From the NCBI GenBank assembly GCA_948470475.1, contig OX419336.1, positions 32,320,915 to 32,384,914 on the forward strand: a DNA stretch of 64,000 bases, read 5' to 3'. Of this stretch, positions 1-11,540 are shown piece after piece (positions within the stretch are counted from its first letter, which is position 1; the number at the start of each line of letters is the position of its first letter). The translations under genes and the position numbers were made by a program. This DNA is from Galaxea fascicularis (lineage: Eukaryota > Cnidaria > Anthozoa > Scleractinia > Euphylliidae). The notes beneath the pieces were generated by a model. That model did no database searches. It was not told the origin of the DNA and saw nothing but the letters and a program-made list of their open reading frames with translations.

Positions 1-1029
1 CAGATGACTTCTATTTGATTTCAAGTTTGCGTTCTCAACATTTTCCGAATCCTGATATCTGAAACCTTTCCTCCAGCTCTCATCAGGACAGCCTGACTTT
101 GGCTTAGGAAGACCATATATTCCAGACGGCCATATACTTTGAAACACGGGCAAAGCTAAGTAGGATGAAGGAAGCGCGATTATTATAATAGGCTCTCGGG
201 AAAAAAAGACTCTTAAAGCACCAAGCAACATGCAAAAAGAGGAAACAGCTAGTTAAGAAAGATACGTTTATTTGAGTCGGGGGAATAAGGTGGAGTTTAC
301 AAAATAAAAACGGCTATCAACAGAGGGCGCGCGTATATATTAAATGATAAGAGTATTCACAAACTGTTTACAAGGTTAAAACTATTATGTCTCGCAAGAC
401 CAAAATCTACATAAAAAATAATAAATCACTCTTAGGCTACGAACATCGGTTAAAAACTATACTTCCGGGAGCATTTTTGAGGGAACTTACCGCTTACTTA
501 ATATATTTTGTTTCACTTATCCTGATTATGGAAAAGCTGACTCTCGCGACGCCAGATTACAAAAAAGACACGACCATGTTTTAGGTTTGTACAGAATGGG
601 AAACTGGTAATCATGCATGGTCTTTACACCTGTAGTCCTTATGCCATTCGAAATACTTTAAGGGGGCTTTCCGGTTAAAGGCCTTGTTTTCCGTACATTT
701 CAACATTTTTCCTCCAAAATCTCGCCTCGATAGATGGCTCCACTGAGTTGTAGTCCTTACTACTTTAAATGTTTGAAAACTGTTTGAATGATTTTTGGAT
801 TGTTTTAAATTAATAAAAGCTATTTGTAAGTGAAGTTGAAATATAAGGAGAATTGAAAAATATAATTGGATTTGAAGGTGGTTGAATATTAAATTCTAAA
901 CTGAGTGAACAATCAGTAGACAAAGGGCAGATAGCCCGGTCGCCACCATAACAATTTGCCCCTGAGCCCAGTGGCGGACAAACTAGTTTACGTGTATATC
1001 GTTTTGCTACCCTTCTTTCTTTCAATCTC

Positions 1030-1427
1030 AATAGACCCTTCTCCAAAATGGCGGCTATGGATTTGAATGAGTTAAAATTGAACTGAACGAAAAACTGATA
1101 CCAGAAATAGGAAGAGCAGCTTTACTTTAGTAACCCTGCTAAGTTTCAGCATATCAGGTGTTATATCAGCTGCGCTGAGAACATGTAAGTTGAAATTTGA
1201 CAAATTTACAGACGTTTGTAGGACTGGGGGTATGGCGTATACCCCCAGTCATACAAACGTCTGTAAATTTTTCGTTTTTCAACATAAATTTTCTCAGCTG
1301 ATATTATACCTAATAAGTTGAAACTTTGCAGGGTTACTAAACTGAAGGTGTTCTTTCTAGTGTTGGTATACGTCTTTAATTTCAACTTATTGGAATTTTC
1401 GGTAGCCATTTCGGAGAAGGGTCTATT
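1030..1427. mobile_element. Fold-back MITE-like element
   Basis: The two halves are imperfect reverse complements along nearly their whole length, about 200 bp per arm. The outer ends read aatagacccttctcc and its complement. The centre (about 1200-1266) is an almost perfect hairpin built on acagacgtttgta and gggggtat. There is no coding capacity. Such structures are typical of non-autonomous DNA transposons or fold-back elements. No clear target duplication is seen. Confidence 0.75.
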
Positions 1428-2559
1428 CACTCCATTTACCCACATATTCAACAGAATGCCCCCTTAAGAGGCATACCGAACTCGAACACTACCTACTTTT
1501 ACTCATACTGGTGTATCCAGAATTTTACCGGACACGTTCTGCAGAGAGGAGAAGTGAACTTACCATTCGTAGTATCCTGAGTTGGTGTCGGTGACGGTAC
1601 GGAAAAGCCTAACATATAAAGAATTCCATACGATACCATTTAGGGATTAGTCAGCTTTGCTGGCATTTGTATAATAGGTGAACGAAAATGTGTTCAACAA
1701 TGTGTTTAATAATGACCTAATTATCTTGTCCATACACACGCCACCGCGGGCAAAATCAGACTAGCCATGCAGAATCGGCCCTTCTATTATAATAAGCAAG
1801 ATGTGAGAGACAAGGTATCGACTAACGGAAAATGATAAAATAGTATCTGAACGCTTCCATAAACGCCTTAGTTTTGATATGAGTTTGTGGAGAATACTTC
1901 GAAAATATATTGTACCCAAATTAAGACGTAGCTTGGAGAATCTTGTTTTCTACAAGAAGGTTCATCCGGCTTCAACGAAAACAGTAATTAAAAAATATTT
2001 AAAAAGATAATGTTTCCTGTTTTAACCTGCACAGAAATGGGACAGATACGACAAGAAGCAGGGACTTTCAAACAATTTCGAAGACAAGGCCTAGCTTCTT
2101 ACTTTTTAAAACCTTTGACAGTCCATTTATGAGTAAAGATCCTTGCATAACTGGTATCCCCTCCAGTGCACCACTTTGTACCACCCTAAAAAGATTATAA
2201 GCGCTGCCTCTTATCCGCGACTGATTTCTAAGAGATAGCTCAAAATCCGCAGCGAGATTCCCTTGCATCGTGGACTTCTTATTCGCTTCGTGCTCCCTGG
2301 GTGAGGCAACCAGTGACAACAGAAATGCAGGTGACGTTGAAGCAATATGCATTGAAAAAAGAACATGATAAAATCTCTTTCAAAACACCACAGCCGAATG
2401 GATCCACCTAGATCGCCGGCCACTTCTACATTACTGTTTACTTCTGTTTACTTACGTTACTGCACATCGTCAACAGGGACGACAGAAGTCCGCAACTATC
2501 TCAAGACCGCAATTAACAAAAACACTAACAAAAAACAAGACAACTTAAAACAGTAGCGA

Positions 2560-2906
2560 TAATAGGGGAGAGGACAAAACACGGAGTACTATTCCACGGA
2601 GTACTGTTCCTTGGATTGCCTAAAATGAAGTACACTGAAAAATGAATTGAGATCAAGGAAAATGATTTTCCCAAAACAGAAAGACATTTAAATGTTTGTA
2701 CGTAGCCGCGTGACTTGTTGCTGTCCAAGCTCCTTAGATCCCGAGTAGAAAGTAAATGAAATAAAGGTACAGACATTTAAATGACTTTCCATTTTGGAAA
2801 AATCGTTTTCCTTAACTTCCAAATTATTTTTCAGCCGTATTCCATTTTAGGTAATCAAGGGTACTCCACGGAATAGTAATCCTTGTTTTGTCCTCTCCCC
2901 GATAAT
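2560..2906. mobile_element. Fold-back MITE-like element
   Basis: Long imperfect inverted repeat with arms of about 145 bp. The outer ends share ggggagaggacaaaac and the inner parts pair around acatttaaatg (2687-2698 with 2774-2784). The short open frame at 2525-2776 on the minus strand lies mostly inside it and is a by-product. Probably a non-autonomous DNA transposon; family not assigned. Confidence 0.75.
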
Positions 2907-4044
2907 AGAATGAGCGCACGTAATGCAACAAAGGAACTGATGGACTTACCTTAACTGCGTCACCGTCACATTTTGAAAATTGGAATCATTTTTAAAGGCC
3001 TCTCGTAACTTTAAAAAGGAGAGGAAAATAATAAGGGTGAATTTTAATCTGAGAATGTTAGAAAAATAAGATTCAGTGAAAATATAACAAATCTTAACAA
3101 TGTAGAGTATGCGAGTATTCAAAAGAGGCATAGTATCCAAAGTATTGTCTTCCAAGTGTGGGCAGGGAAAAGCACGCAAACCAGAGAGATGTAGATACAG
3201 TTTAACAGCGTTTAGGCGATGTCTGCTTGAATGACGGAAAACCAAAATCAATTCCATTAGTCTGACCGATCATAAGACACGCGAGAGGTGTAATGAGCCA
3301 ATCAGATGATTCGGAGCAAGTACATGTAGCTCACAGTAAGCGCGGGAAAATGCGTGCGGGCAAGTAGCGATTGATTCTGGTTTTAGGTAAGGGTGCCATT
3401 TTCACCATTTTCACAACCAATTTCAGAGCGACGTGAAGCAAAGCCAAAGCAAAAGAGAATGACTTTCGATACCCGATCGAAAATCGGTTCAAACCGTAAC
3501 GCTCAGTAACTCAATATGGCCGCTGTGACTCTATTTTTTGTCACGTCCATTTTGATTAAAATGCACAATATTATAGAGCGCTATCTCTTTTCTCCTTCTT
3601 ACCGATTTCTCGATGTTTTTTATCATCACCCGGTGCTGAGAGGACTCAGGCGTCGCGTGAAAATCTCTCCATTTCTGTTTGAATGTAACGGAGCCACGAT
3701 ACATTTTTCCTAAAATCAAAATTCATACTTCCTTAAAGGCCGGTTCACACCAGGCGATAAATAAGTAGCGGGACGGGTCGCGGGGATAGGCTGGGGATAC
3801 CTTCCCTGAGCGCCATTTATCCACCCATAGACAACTTCCTCTGCGGCAAGTCGCCTCGTGTATACTAAGTAGGGTCTAGACCCAGCGATACCAGTGTTTT
3901 TCAAGCAATGCATACGAGGCAGTTATCGCAGAGACTTGTCCCAGCAGTGACTCGTTGCCTAATGTGGTCCGACCTTAGCTCAAACAAAATCGATCGCCAA
4001 TGATCTCAGCAACTGATTCATGTCATAATTTACGTACCTTAAAA

Positions 4045-4092
4045 TACGTAAATTAATAATAATAATAATAATAATAATTAATTAATTAATAA
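4045..4092. repeat. (AAT)n / (ATTA)n simple repeat
   Basis: A run of aat units followed by atta units in AT-rich DNA. Ordinary microsatellite. Confidence 0.9.
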
Positions 4093-7000
4093 TTACCAAC
4101 ATCTACTTTAATTTTTGTCTTAGTACTTTTGTCATTTGGTATGTGTCTGTGTGTGTGTCGTGAGGGGAGGGGAGGAGGCATTTAAACTTTGAAATTTTAA
4201 CTTTACAAAAAGTCATAAAATACAAAAAATATTAATAAATAAATAAATAATTTACGTACCTTCAAGGAAGTGGAATGCACTGTACGCTAACATAGCGCAG
4301 ACCAAGGTAAGAATTCTCATGTCTCGTGGACAGGTGTGTCATGGCGCCGGAGGGTCTACCACCTGTAACAAACTACGGAAATAGTTAAGGCGTAGTTGTT
4401 GAGGATTGCAAGCCCAGCGGAGGATCGAGTGCAAATTTCCGAACAGCTACCAACCAGTCGATCTGTTGTTTCGTTCCTTGTTTGTTGGCTTATTGAACAC
4501 AACGATCAAACCATCGAGGAGAAAAAAAAATGTTGAGCCGACCGAGTCCAATATTCCGTTGAGGAAACTGTCTGTGTTCACAGGCTAATTTTCTCTGGAC
4601 AAGGCTGAAGAGGCCAAGGAAACCAAATTTTGGGGCATTCAAACCTATCACTTGCTTGGAATTTCTTTTCAATTTTGTTCCTGAGCATGTAAAGCAACTC
4701 CCACATAGCGAGTCAAAACGTTTTTCATTGGCGGCTCATTAAAGTACTTCACGACGATCATGACGTCACACAATAGATGTCTTTTGTTCTGCATAGCCAC
4801 CTTTTGGAAAACTGTCCGAACTGCCTCAAACAACACCCATAATGAAGGTTCATCATGGTGTAAAAATTATGGCGACAAATTTGATCTTTCCTTATATGAG
4901 CAAACAACAATCCAATCTGAAAGAAGAAGAAGGTATCAACACTGGGCCTCACAAACCACGAGTCTTCCCGGAATTTCTGGTTGACTCAGCTGATACAAAA
5001 TCCGCAAACTAGCAATGGAAAATTGTATGTTCATTTTCGAAACTGTTTACCAATTCTCTGACGAGGCGAACTGGAAACCAAATAAATAGGGTGGAACCAT
5101 AAAACCATAACATATTCGCATTTTCATGGACGAATTAACAACCGCAATCTGGTCTAAGTAAACATTTTTCTTATAACCTTAAACGTACCTAGTAACGTTG
5201 AAATTGGGCAACCAATATGGGTACTGTGGAAAGCGAATTCCGCCGTCCAAAAGTTGTACCAATTATTAGACCGAATCAAATACCAGTTACACTCCTAGCG
5301 CCTTTCACAGTCTAAACTTTGCTCAATCCCTTGACTTACCTTTCAGCAGAAATTTACTAAGTTGCACTCAGTATTTTGTTCGCCAGGTGCCACCAAATGT
5401 TGCGGTACCAAAGTTATTTTCACACGTGGAACATTTAGGGGACAAATTTCAAGGCAATAAAACAAGTGTAGTACACAGCTAGGGAACGATAGTCGATAGT
5501 CGAATAGTTGTTAATTATAAAAGAACAGGATAGCTATGAGTATCACCAACAGGCGACCACGGTTCAGTGGCTTCGTCTAATAAAACCCAAGCAGGTCCGT
5601 GAGCAGCGGCGACAAGTAAATATCAACATTGAGGCATCACCTACTGTTCGGTCAAATTATAAACGATTCATCTTCGCTCATGAAGAGATTCTTCCACTTA
5701 CAATTTTATATAACCAGGAAAATGAATTACGCTCGCATTGCTGATGAGCTCCTTCCTGGAACCATCGAACTAAAATTAACTGAAGGTTTCTATTCGAGAA
5801 AACGAATTGGAATGCCATGCTATCGCCTGTAGATCTGGCGTGCAGTTTACGCGTGGTTTCGCTGCATTAGAGAAAAAGCAAGCGGGATCAGTAAAGGCGA
5901 TCGTGTCGGAGTAATACGTTTTAAAACAACATTTTCTTCCCAAATATGTTCAAATGTATAATATTTGATTTGTTTCCACATCCGTGAGTACTGCACCGAC
6001 CTTAATTTTCATGGACCCGAGGGAGGGGTACTGATTAAATCAGTCACATTTGATCAATTTGAAAGCCTTTTCAATTTTTTTTCGTGGATCTTCGTTAATC
6101 AATGATAAATGGTATGATCGGAAAGAATCACTGTGTCTTTTTCGCCAGATCAGTTTAAAAATTAAGACTTTGGACGACTCGCAATCCTTCTACCAATTAA
6201 TGACTGAAACAATTCCTAAAGTTCAGATGATGAAGTCTACCATACCTAGACTTTTAATTAATTTACCTTCGTAACTGTGTCTCCAAATTAAATAAAGATA
6301 CTTACAACTTCAAATAATAGATAAACACAAATTAAATGAGCGAATAAAAATTTCTCGTTTTGTGGTATAAAAGTAGTTCGAGTGAGAAAATAAGACATAG
6401 TTAACATGTCAAAGAAAAGTTGCTTAATTAGCCATAAAAATTGAGTTTAGATTCAACCAATCAAACAATGTAATGTTTGTCTGATTCCTTACAAACTAAT
6501 TTAATTTCATGTTCTGGTGTCCGTATTGTATACGTGATTTGCTTGAATCTCCTCCACGCCTTTATAGGGTGAAATGCAAACATGTGGTCATCAAAAGAAT
6601 TACTTGTTTTCTGCCAAATTCATGAAGAGGCCATGTTTTCACTGGTACCATAGATTATAGTCAGGTGGTCCTATTGTTCAAGGCAGTTAAACCCGAAACA
6701 ACCCGGCACCCATTTAACTCGCAAATAAATGGCTCTACTGCCAGCAGGAGGCATTGAACAAATTTTCAGAGTGATGAGTTTCCAGTCGTTGAATTAATCC
6801 GAAGCTATAACGCTCAGTCTAAATAGTTCTTCGCAGCCAGAGTAGATCCTTTTTTATCCTATAGAAAACCAGCTTCTGTATTTTCTTCATCTTTTGCTTG
6901 AAATTCATTCTGCCGCCGGTTTCCGTGACAAGACCAACACCGAACGACTGGATTGATCCTCCAAGTGCAATGATTCAAAAATATTTCATGGTCCCTCTTG

Positions 7001-7718
7001 AATCTATCGTTTCTCACAAAGATGAGATGCTTTTAAAGTCTTTCCCTTTGGTAACACCACATAAAGAAATGACCTCACATATTTGACGCTAAATTTGGGT
7101 ATTTTAAAATTTTGCCCAATAAGATTTCAGAAAGGAGCAATGTGTCAAGGCACTGATGCATAGGTCTCAAACTGAAGCCACCTTTATTCGGTAATATTCT
7201 GTCTTCATCTTGAAAATAACAACATTATCTTAGAAACTTTCAGCCGAAATCCATTCACAAAGTACTAAAATATCAGGAAGTGTCCAAGAAATACACGAAA
7301 GGCCATTACAGAATACCTTTTCATGAATCTAGCAAATGCATCATGATATGCTCCGATTATTTCTGATCTTTTACCTCTGCTGCCGTATGCCAATGCCACT
7401 GCTTCCTAAAATCATATACCAGATCTGTACTACAATAGAACCAGCAATAGAAGTGCCGTTCTCGAGTGAAACTTCGACACTGTGCTCAATTTTTTTTTTA
7501 AATAGCAGAAGCTCCGCCTTTTAAAAAAATTCAGGAGCCCCGCCCATTATACTTTACATTGTAAATTAAATTAAATTACGTTGCTCGGACATTTTTAAAA
7601 GCTTTTAGCTTACTCGACTTACTTTTACAGACTTTTAAATCGAACTGCTAGGGGATCGAACTATAAAGCAAGGTTTGTATTGCATCAACATAACTGATAA
7701 GCATGCACTAAAATAAAA

Positions 7719-7964
7719 TTACAAGTCATCAGGAAATGACGTAGTGCTGTTGTTGTACACGTTAGCAGCAGAATTTTGCCGCAATCGTTTCGATGTGGAA
7801 AAGACAGACCCAGCAGACCTGAACTCGTTCACTTGGCAAGAAGTAGTATCCTTAGCATTTGTAAAAACCACTTGTCGTACTTGTGCTCGTCCTGCTACCT
7901 TTTTTGGCTGCTGATTGGTACTCGCTTGACCCCTGCTTGTTACTTGTTTGGCAGGTTGAGTTTT
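7719..7964 (-). CDS. Possible terminal coding exon, hypothetical
   Basis: On the minus strand an acceptor-like tttttcag at about 7965-7972 is followed by an open frame of about 81 codons ending in a stop at 7719. The encoded segment is basic and rich in Lys, Gln, Ser and Asn, ends SFPDDL and contains STSKRLRQNSAANVYNN. The composition looks more protein-like than its neighbours, but I recognise no family, find no partner exon upstream and see no polyadenylation signal. It may be the last exon of an unrecognised minus-strand gene or chance. Confidence 0.2.
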   Translation of the reverse strand, partial: KTQPAKQVTSRGQASTNQQPKKVAGRAQVRQVVFTNAKDTTSCQVNEFRSAGSVFSTSKRLRQNSAANVYNNSTTSFPDDL

Positions 7965-9156
7965 CTGAAAAATCGTGTCATCAGTGAAGAAAATGAAATT
8001 AGTCATAGACAAGTTTACATCACTTCGCGAAAGCCAGAGATATTGTTTGTTAACATTGTTCTGAGAAAGTTAGATCCATTTATATGCTTGGTTTATACGA
8101 AATGTGACCGATGAATTCAATGTATACCTTCATCCGCGTCCGGTTTGAACTGTGAATACCTCGGAAAACCTCTATATCAAATTAAGGCTTAGAGAGTTGA
8201 CTGTCAAACTGTACCAAGAATTTTGAAATAAAATGAATTGTCGACACTCTGGAAGAACCAAACAAATAACAAACTGGTCTGTTGGAACATTCAAAGGTAG
8301 ATACTTCCATTTCAAATGTTGAATCGTAGCGAAAAGTTTTTCTGAAACAAACTAAACAACGCATTGAAGAGTAGCAGAGGGAATTTCTCTTTATACAACA
8401 TTTAAATTAAACTGCCCCGTTGAAAATGTTATAAAACAATTGGTTCATGCGTCAGCTGTAGAGTTAGCTACGGTGGCTTCAAAGGGACATCAATAAATCA
8501 AGAATTTTTTGTAGAAGTTCGAGTTGGAGTTGGAGTTCGACTTCGAGTTCGTCCCCAAGCTCTCTAGGTTTTTTAATATGGCGGCAGATCGAGTTCGCAT
8601 TCTATTCAGCGGCCATCGCTAACAGCTGACGAGTAACTGCAAAAAAACTGCAAATTCCCAACTATTTACCAATATCACGTATCCAAGACAACGGCCATAG
8701 GCCTTGAAACCTTGTCGAAACTATTAGAGGGTTCCTCAGTGTAAGTCAGCCATCTAATGATAGAGGTTAAGGCCTTGTCAGAAAAAGATTTCGTCACTTA
8801 CACGCGATTTTGTACTCTTATCTAGTTACTCAATCGGAGCACGATGTCTTGATTGGCATCTGATCTCGGAATTTTAATTCGCACGTGTTGTAGATTTCGG
8901 AAGAAATTCAGTTGGAAGATAAGTCGAAGATCGATCTAATCGGCCGGAAAGTCTCATATCTGTAGGGAAAGCTTCAAGAAGAAAGTCTCGTGGAAGTCTA
9001 GAGCATTTGCATTTTTACTTTTATTCAAACCCTAGGGACGTTCGCGCTAATTCACGCGCATCCCTACTGCGCACGAAATCCATGTCGCAAGGTCACATGC
9101 CACGTCAGCCATCGAGCGTGCGCGCTGATGAAGAATTCAAACCTAAGCAAGTAATA

Positions 9157-9169
9157 TAAAAGGATGGTA
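9157..9169. repeat. Left target-site duplication of the Penelope-like element
   Basis: taaaaggatggta, repeated exactly at 10638-10650, just outside the inverted ends of the retroelement. A 13-bp direct repeat of this kind is what target-primed insertion leaves, so it fixes the element's borders. Confidence 0.85.
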
Positions 9170-9209
9170 TAGTGAGATAATAGTTTGACGCTGACTTTTT
9201 TTATGTGAG

Positions 9210-9251
9210 TTTAAGACGTTTCGGCTGGTGCTTAAGCGTTCATCAGTTGAA
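9210..9251 (-). ncRNA. Hammerhead ribozyme motif, 5' inverted copy
   Basis: Read on the minus strand it contains CTGATGA, a stem-loop ending GCC, then GAAAC and GTC, the order of a type I hammerhead. The stem I strands (ttcaa and ttaaa) pair with one C-A mismatch. It is the inverted twin of the 10525-10566 motif at the other end of the retroelement. Activity is uncertain: there is no loop between GAAAC and GTC, so folding would need a dimer, as suggested for minimal hammerheads. Confidence 0.65.
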
Positions 9252-10521
9252 AACAGCTCAGAATTTGCTCAAAAGATCCAGCAACATACTGTCACCTGTG
9301 ACGAAATCATGGTCTCTTTTGACGTTAAATCTTTATTTACTTCCATTCCCGTGGATCTAGCTCTAACCATCGCCAAAGAGAGGCTCCAAAAAGATCAGGA
9401 TCTTCTAGGAACGTACAAATATGTCCATCAGCAACATCAGAGGTTGTTAGATTTTGTTCTCAATCACAACTGCTTCAAACACGACGCCATCCATTACAAA
9501 CAAATCTTTGGATGTGCGATGGGTTCCCCAATCAGCCCCGTTATAGCTGACCTCGTAATGGAAGAGATTGAGAAAACTGCCATCGCCACAGCTCCCCACC
9601 CCCCTAAGTGGTGGTTCCGACGTTGACGATAGTCACACGTGCCTAAGAAAGGATCAAGTGGATGAGTTTCACCAACATCTCAATTCAATTAACCCCTCCG
9701 TACACCAAGGGACAGGGACTACCTTTTCTAGACACTATCACCACAAGGAGGGGCATATTCAGCTTGAAGAGAATGTCTACAGAAAGCCAACCCACACAGA
9801 CCGCTATCTCGATTTCAATTCTTACCACCCCATGTGCCATAAGAGATCTGTAGTCAGTACCTTGCTACGCAGGGCACAGAACATACCATCAACACAGAAA
9901 GGGAAAGGAAACGAAGCGAGTCAAGGCTGTACTGCGAGACAACAATTATCCCTCTTGCTTCATCAATAGCTGCGAAAGATCGCTGTCGAAACTCCCTACC
10001 GATCCATCGTCCAATGGTTTCGTGGTGCTACTCTATGTGCAGGGCATTTCGGAAAGGATCAGTCGAATCTTAAGGCAGCAACAAATCAAAGTCGCCTTCA
10101 AACCATTGAGAACTGTGAACAGTTTGTTCCCTCGACCGAAAGCCAAGGAAAAGGTTGACCGGGCACAATCTGGCACAGTTACAAAATCAGTTGCAGCAAC
10201 TGCAGTTTTGCATACTACAGTCTAACTGAACGATCACTTAAAACTCGGATTGCGGAACACAAAAGGGCTGTTTGTATGTTTGACCATGACTCCAAGATCT
10301 CCTGCCAAGTCCACGAAAACAACCACGAAATGGATTTTGGAAATTTCAGAGTTGTTGGACATGAGGCTAAGTATCACGAGCGACTTTTCCTGGAAGCCTG
10401 GTTTTCAGTACAGGATCCGCAATCTGGATATGACCACATCCGCCGTCCCAGAAGTCTACAAATCTCTGGCATGCTCATAAGTCTCACGCTACGTTTTCAA
10501 GAAACTTTACGCGTCTTTTGA
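9228..10521 (+). pseudogene. Penelope-like reverse transcriptase / GIY-YIG endonuclease, frameshifted
   Basis: The product would copy element RNA and nick target DNA. Frame 1 (to about 9626) carries the reverse transcriptase core with FDVKSLFTSIPVDLAL and the conserved GCAMGSPISPVIADLVME. The reading then moves between frames: EGHIQ...NVYRKPTHTDRYLDF is split between the frames at 9568-9969 and 9662-9853, and YVQGISERISRILRQQ follows from about 10037. The C-terminal endonuclease is at about 10215-10480, with AEHKRAV and EAWFS. At least three frameshifts are needed and the N-terminus is absent, so this is a dead copy. Family assignment rests on the spacing and wording of the motifs, which fit Penelope-like rather than LINE or LTR enzymes. 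Confidence 0.85.
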
Positions 10522-10524
10522 TAT

Positions 10525-10566
10525 TTCAACTGATGAAGGCTTAAGCACCAGCCGAAACGTCTTGAA
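10525..10566 (+). ncRNA. Hammerhead ribozyme motif, 3' copy
   Basis: Ordered parts: stem I strand ttcaa (10525-10529), CTGATGA (10530-10536), an extra A, stem II ggc/gcc closing a 10-base loop, GAAAC (10554-10558), GTC (10559-10561) and the matching stem I strand ttgaa (10562-10566), which pairs perfectly. This is a type I hammerhead with all core bases present. Stem III has no loop, so cleavage in cis is doubtful while a dimer form is possible. Confidence 0.75.
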
Positions 10567-10637
10567 CTCACATCAAAAAAGTCAGCGTCAAACCATTCTC
10601 TCACTATGTGAGCTCCTGACTACCACCACTCTATTTT

Positions 10638-10650
10638 TAAAAGGATGGTA
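10638..10650. repeat. Right target-site duplication of the Penelope-like element
   Basis: Exact repeat of 9157-9169 (taaaaggatggta). Confidence 0.85.
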
Positions 10651-11306
10651 GCTGTTGCGTTCCCTTCGCCTTCAGTTTACTCCCTTAAATGGTCGGTGAC
10701 CCCTACTTTTCTTTCCAGAAACAAATTTTATTTACAATTATATCCACATTGTCCAAAATAAACAAAAAGTCAATGTGTGAAGTTAAAAAAAATCAAGATT
10801 TCTGTCAACGGGACATCGAATCCTGCCATCTTGCAGCTGCAAGGCGCGTGAATGGTCACAAAATGCGAACTTGTTCTTTAAGGAACCTCACAAGTTGACT
10901 AAATTCACTTAACAGGTCCACTTAAACAATATTTGGCAGAGACCGTTTCACTTCAAATTCACTTATTCGCTAACAAAGCCCGATTTTTTCAGATTTAGGC
11001 TGTTTTTCTGGGCATATTCTCTCCAAAACGAAGTCGGTGACCTCCCATTTCTTTTTACATTTCTGACGTAACTAACTCATCATCTTACAGTGATAAAAGT
11101 CTCAGAAAAAAAATCAATGTTGGAAAATTTTCACGAGAACGTCCTTAACCAGCAGTTACAGGTAACGAGGCGATCAAAGAACACTTCAATGCTGGTTTTC
11201 AGTATGCTGCAATTTTGAGTTTCTTATACATCATCAATGGCGTTTCTCTGAGATTAGTGTTTCCCTAGTAGTTTGAACATCAGATAACAGACATTAAGCA
11301 ACTCTT

Positions 11307-11540
11307 AAGGTGGATTTCCACTGTCGCGTAATTTTTATATTTTACGTGCGTACGGACGTAAACTTTAACTGGTTTTACGTGCATAAATAAAATAAACGAT
11401 ATATGGAACGTCGCGCGTTAAAGTTGAGCGATGTTCAACTTTTAAGTTTACATGTTTCTTCTCTATTTTATTTACGCACGTAGGCCAGTTAAAGTTTACG
11501 TCCGTACGCACGTAATTACGCGACAGTGGAAACGCATCTT
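11307..11540. mobile_element. MITE-like element with 22-bp inverted ends
   Basis: The ends aaggtggatttccactgtcg and the complement of cgacagtggaaacgcatctt pair with few mismatches. Inside, ttacgtgcgtacggacgtaa and ccagttaaagtttacgtccg pair as well, so nearly the whole 234 bp folds back. The minus-strand open frame overlapping it is incidental. Confidence 0.8.

Larger units (their letters stand above)
1..9156. other. Gene-poor stretch with fold-back repeats
   Basis: No convincing gene is seen in this stretch apart from one weak exon candidate near 7.7-8.0 kb, listed separately. Open frames are short, lack family resemblance and are not linked by plausible splice sites. It holds two long fold-back elements (1030-1427 and 2560-2906), an ATT/ATTA simple repeat near 4045-4090 and AT-rich single-copy-looking DNA. 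Regulatory DNA or non-coding exons could be present but cannot be told from sequence alone. Confidence 0.6.
9170..10637 (+). mobile_element. Penelope-like retroelement, decayed copy
   Basis: About 1.47 kb lying between 13-bp direct repeats. It encodes a Penelope-like reverse transcriptase followed by a GIY-YIG endonuclease, both broken by frameshifts. Both ends carry the same sequence of about 85 bp in opposite orientation (9170-9251 and 10525-10610), each with a hammerhead ribozyme motif. Penelope-like elements are known for pseudo-LTRs, inverted terminal copies and hammerhead motifs, and this copy shows all three. It is 5'-truncated, since the N-terminal part of the reverse transcriptase is missing. 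It is not expected to be mobile by itself. Confidence 0.88.
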
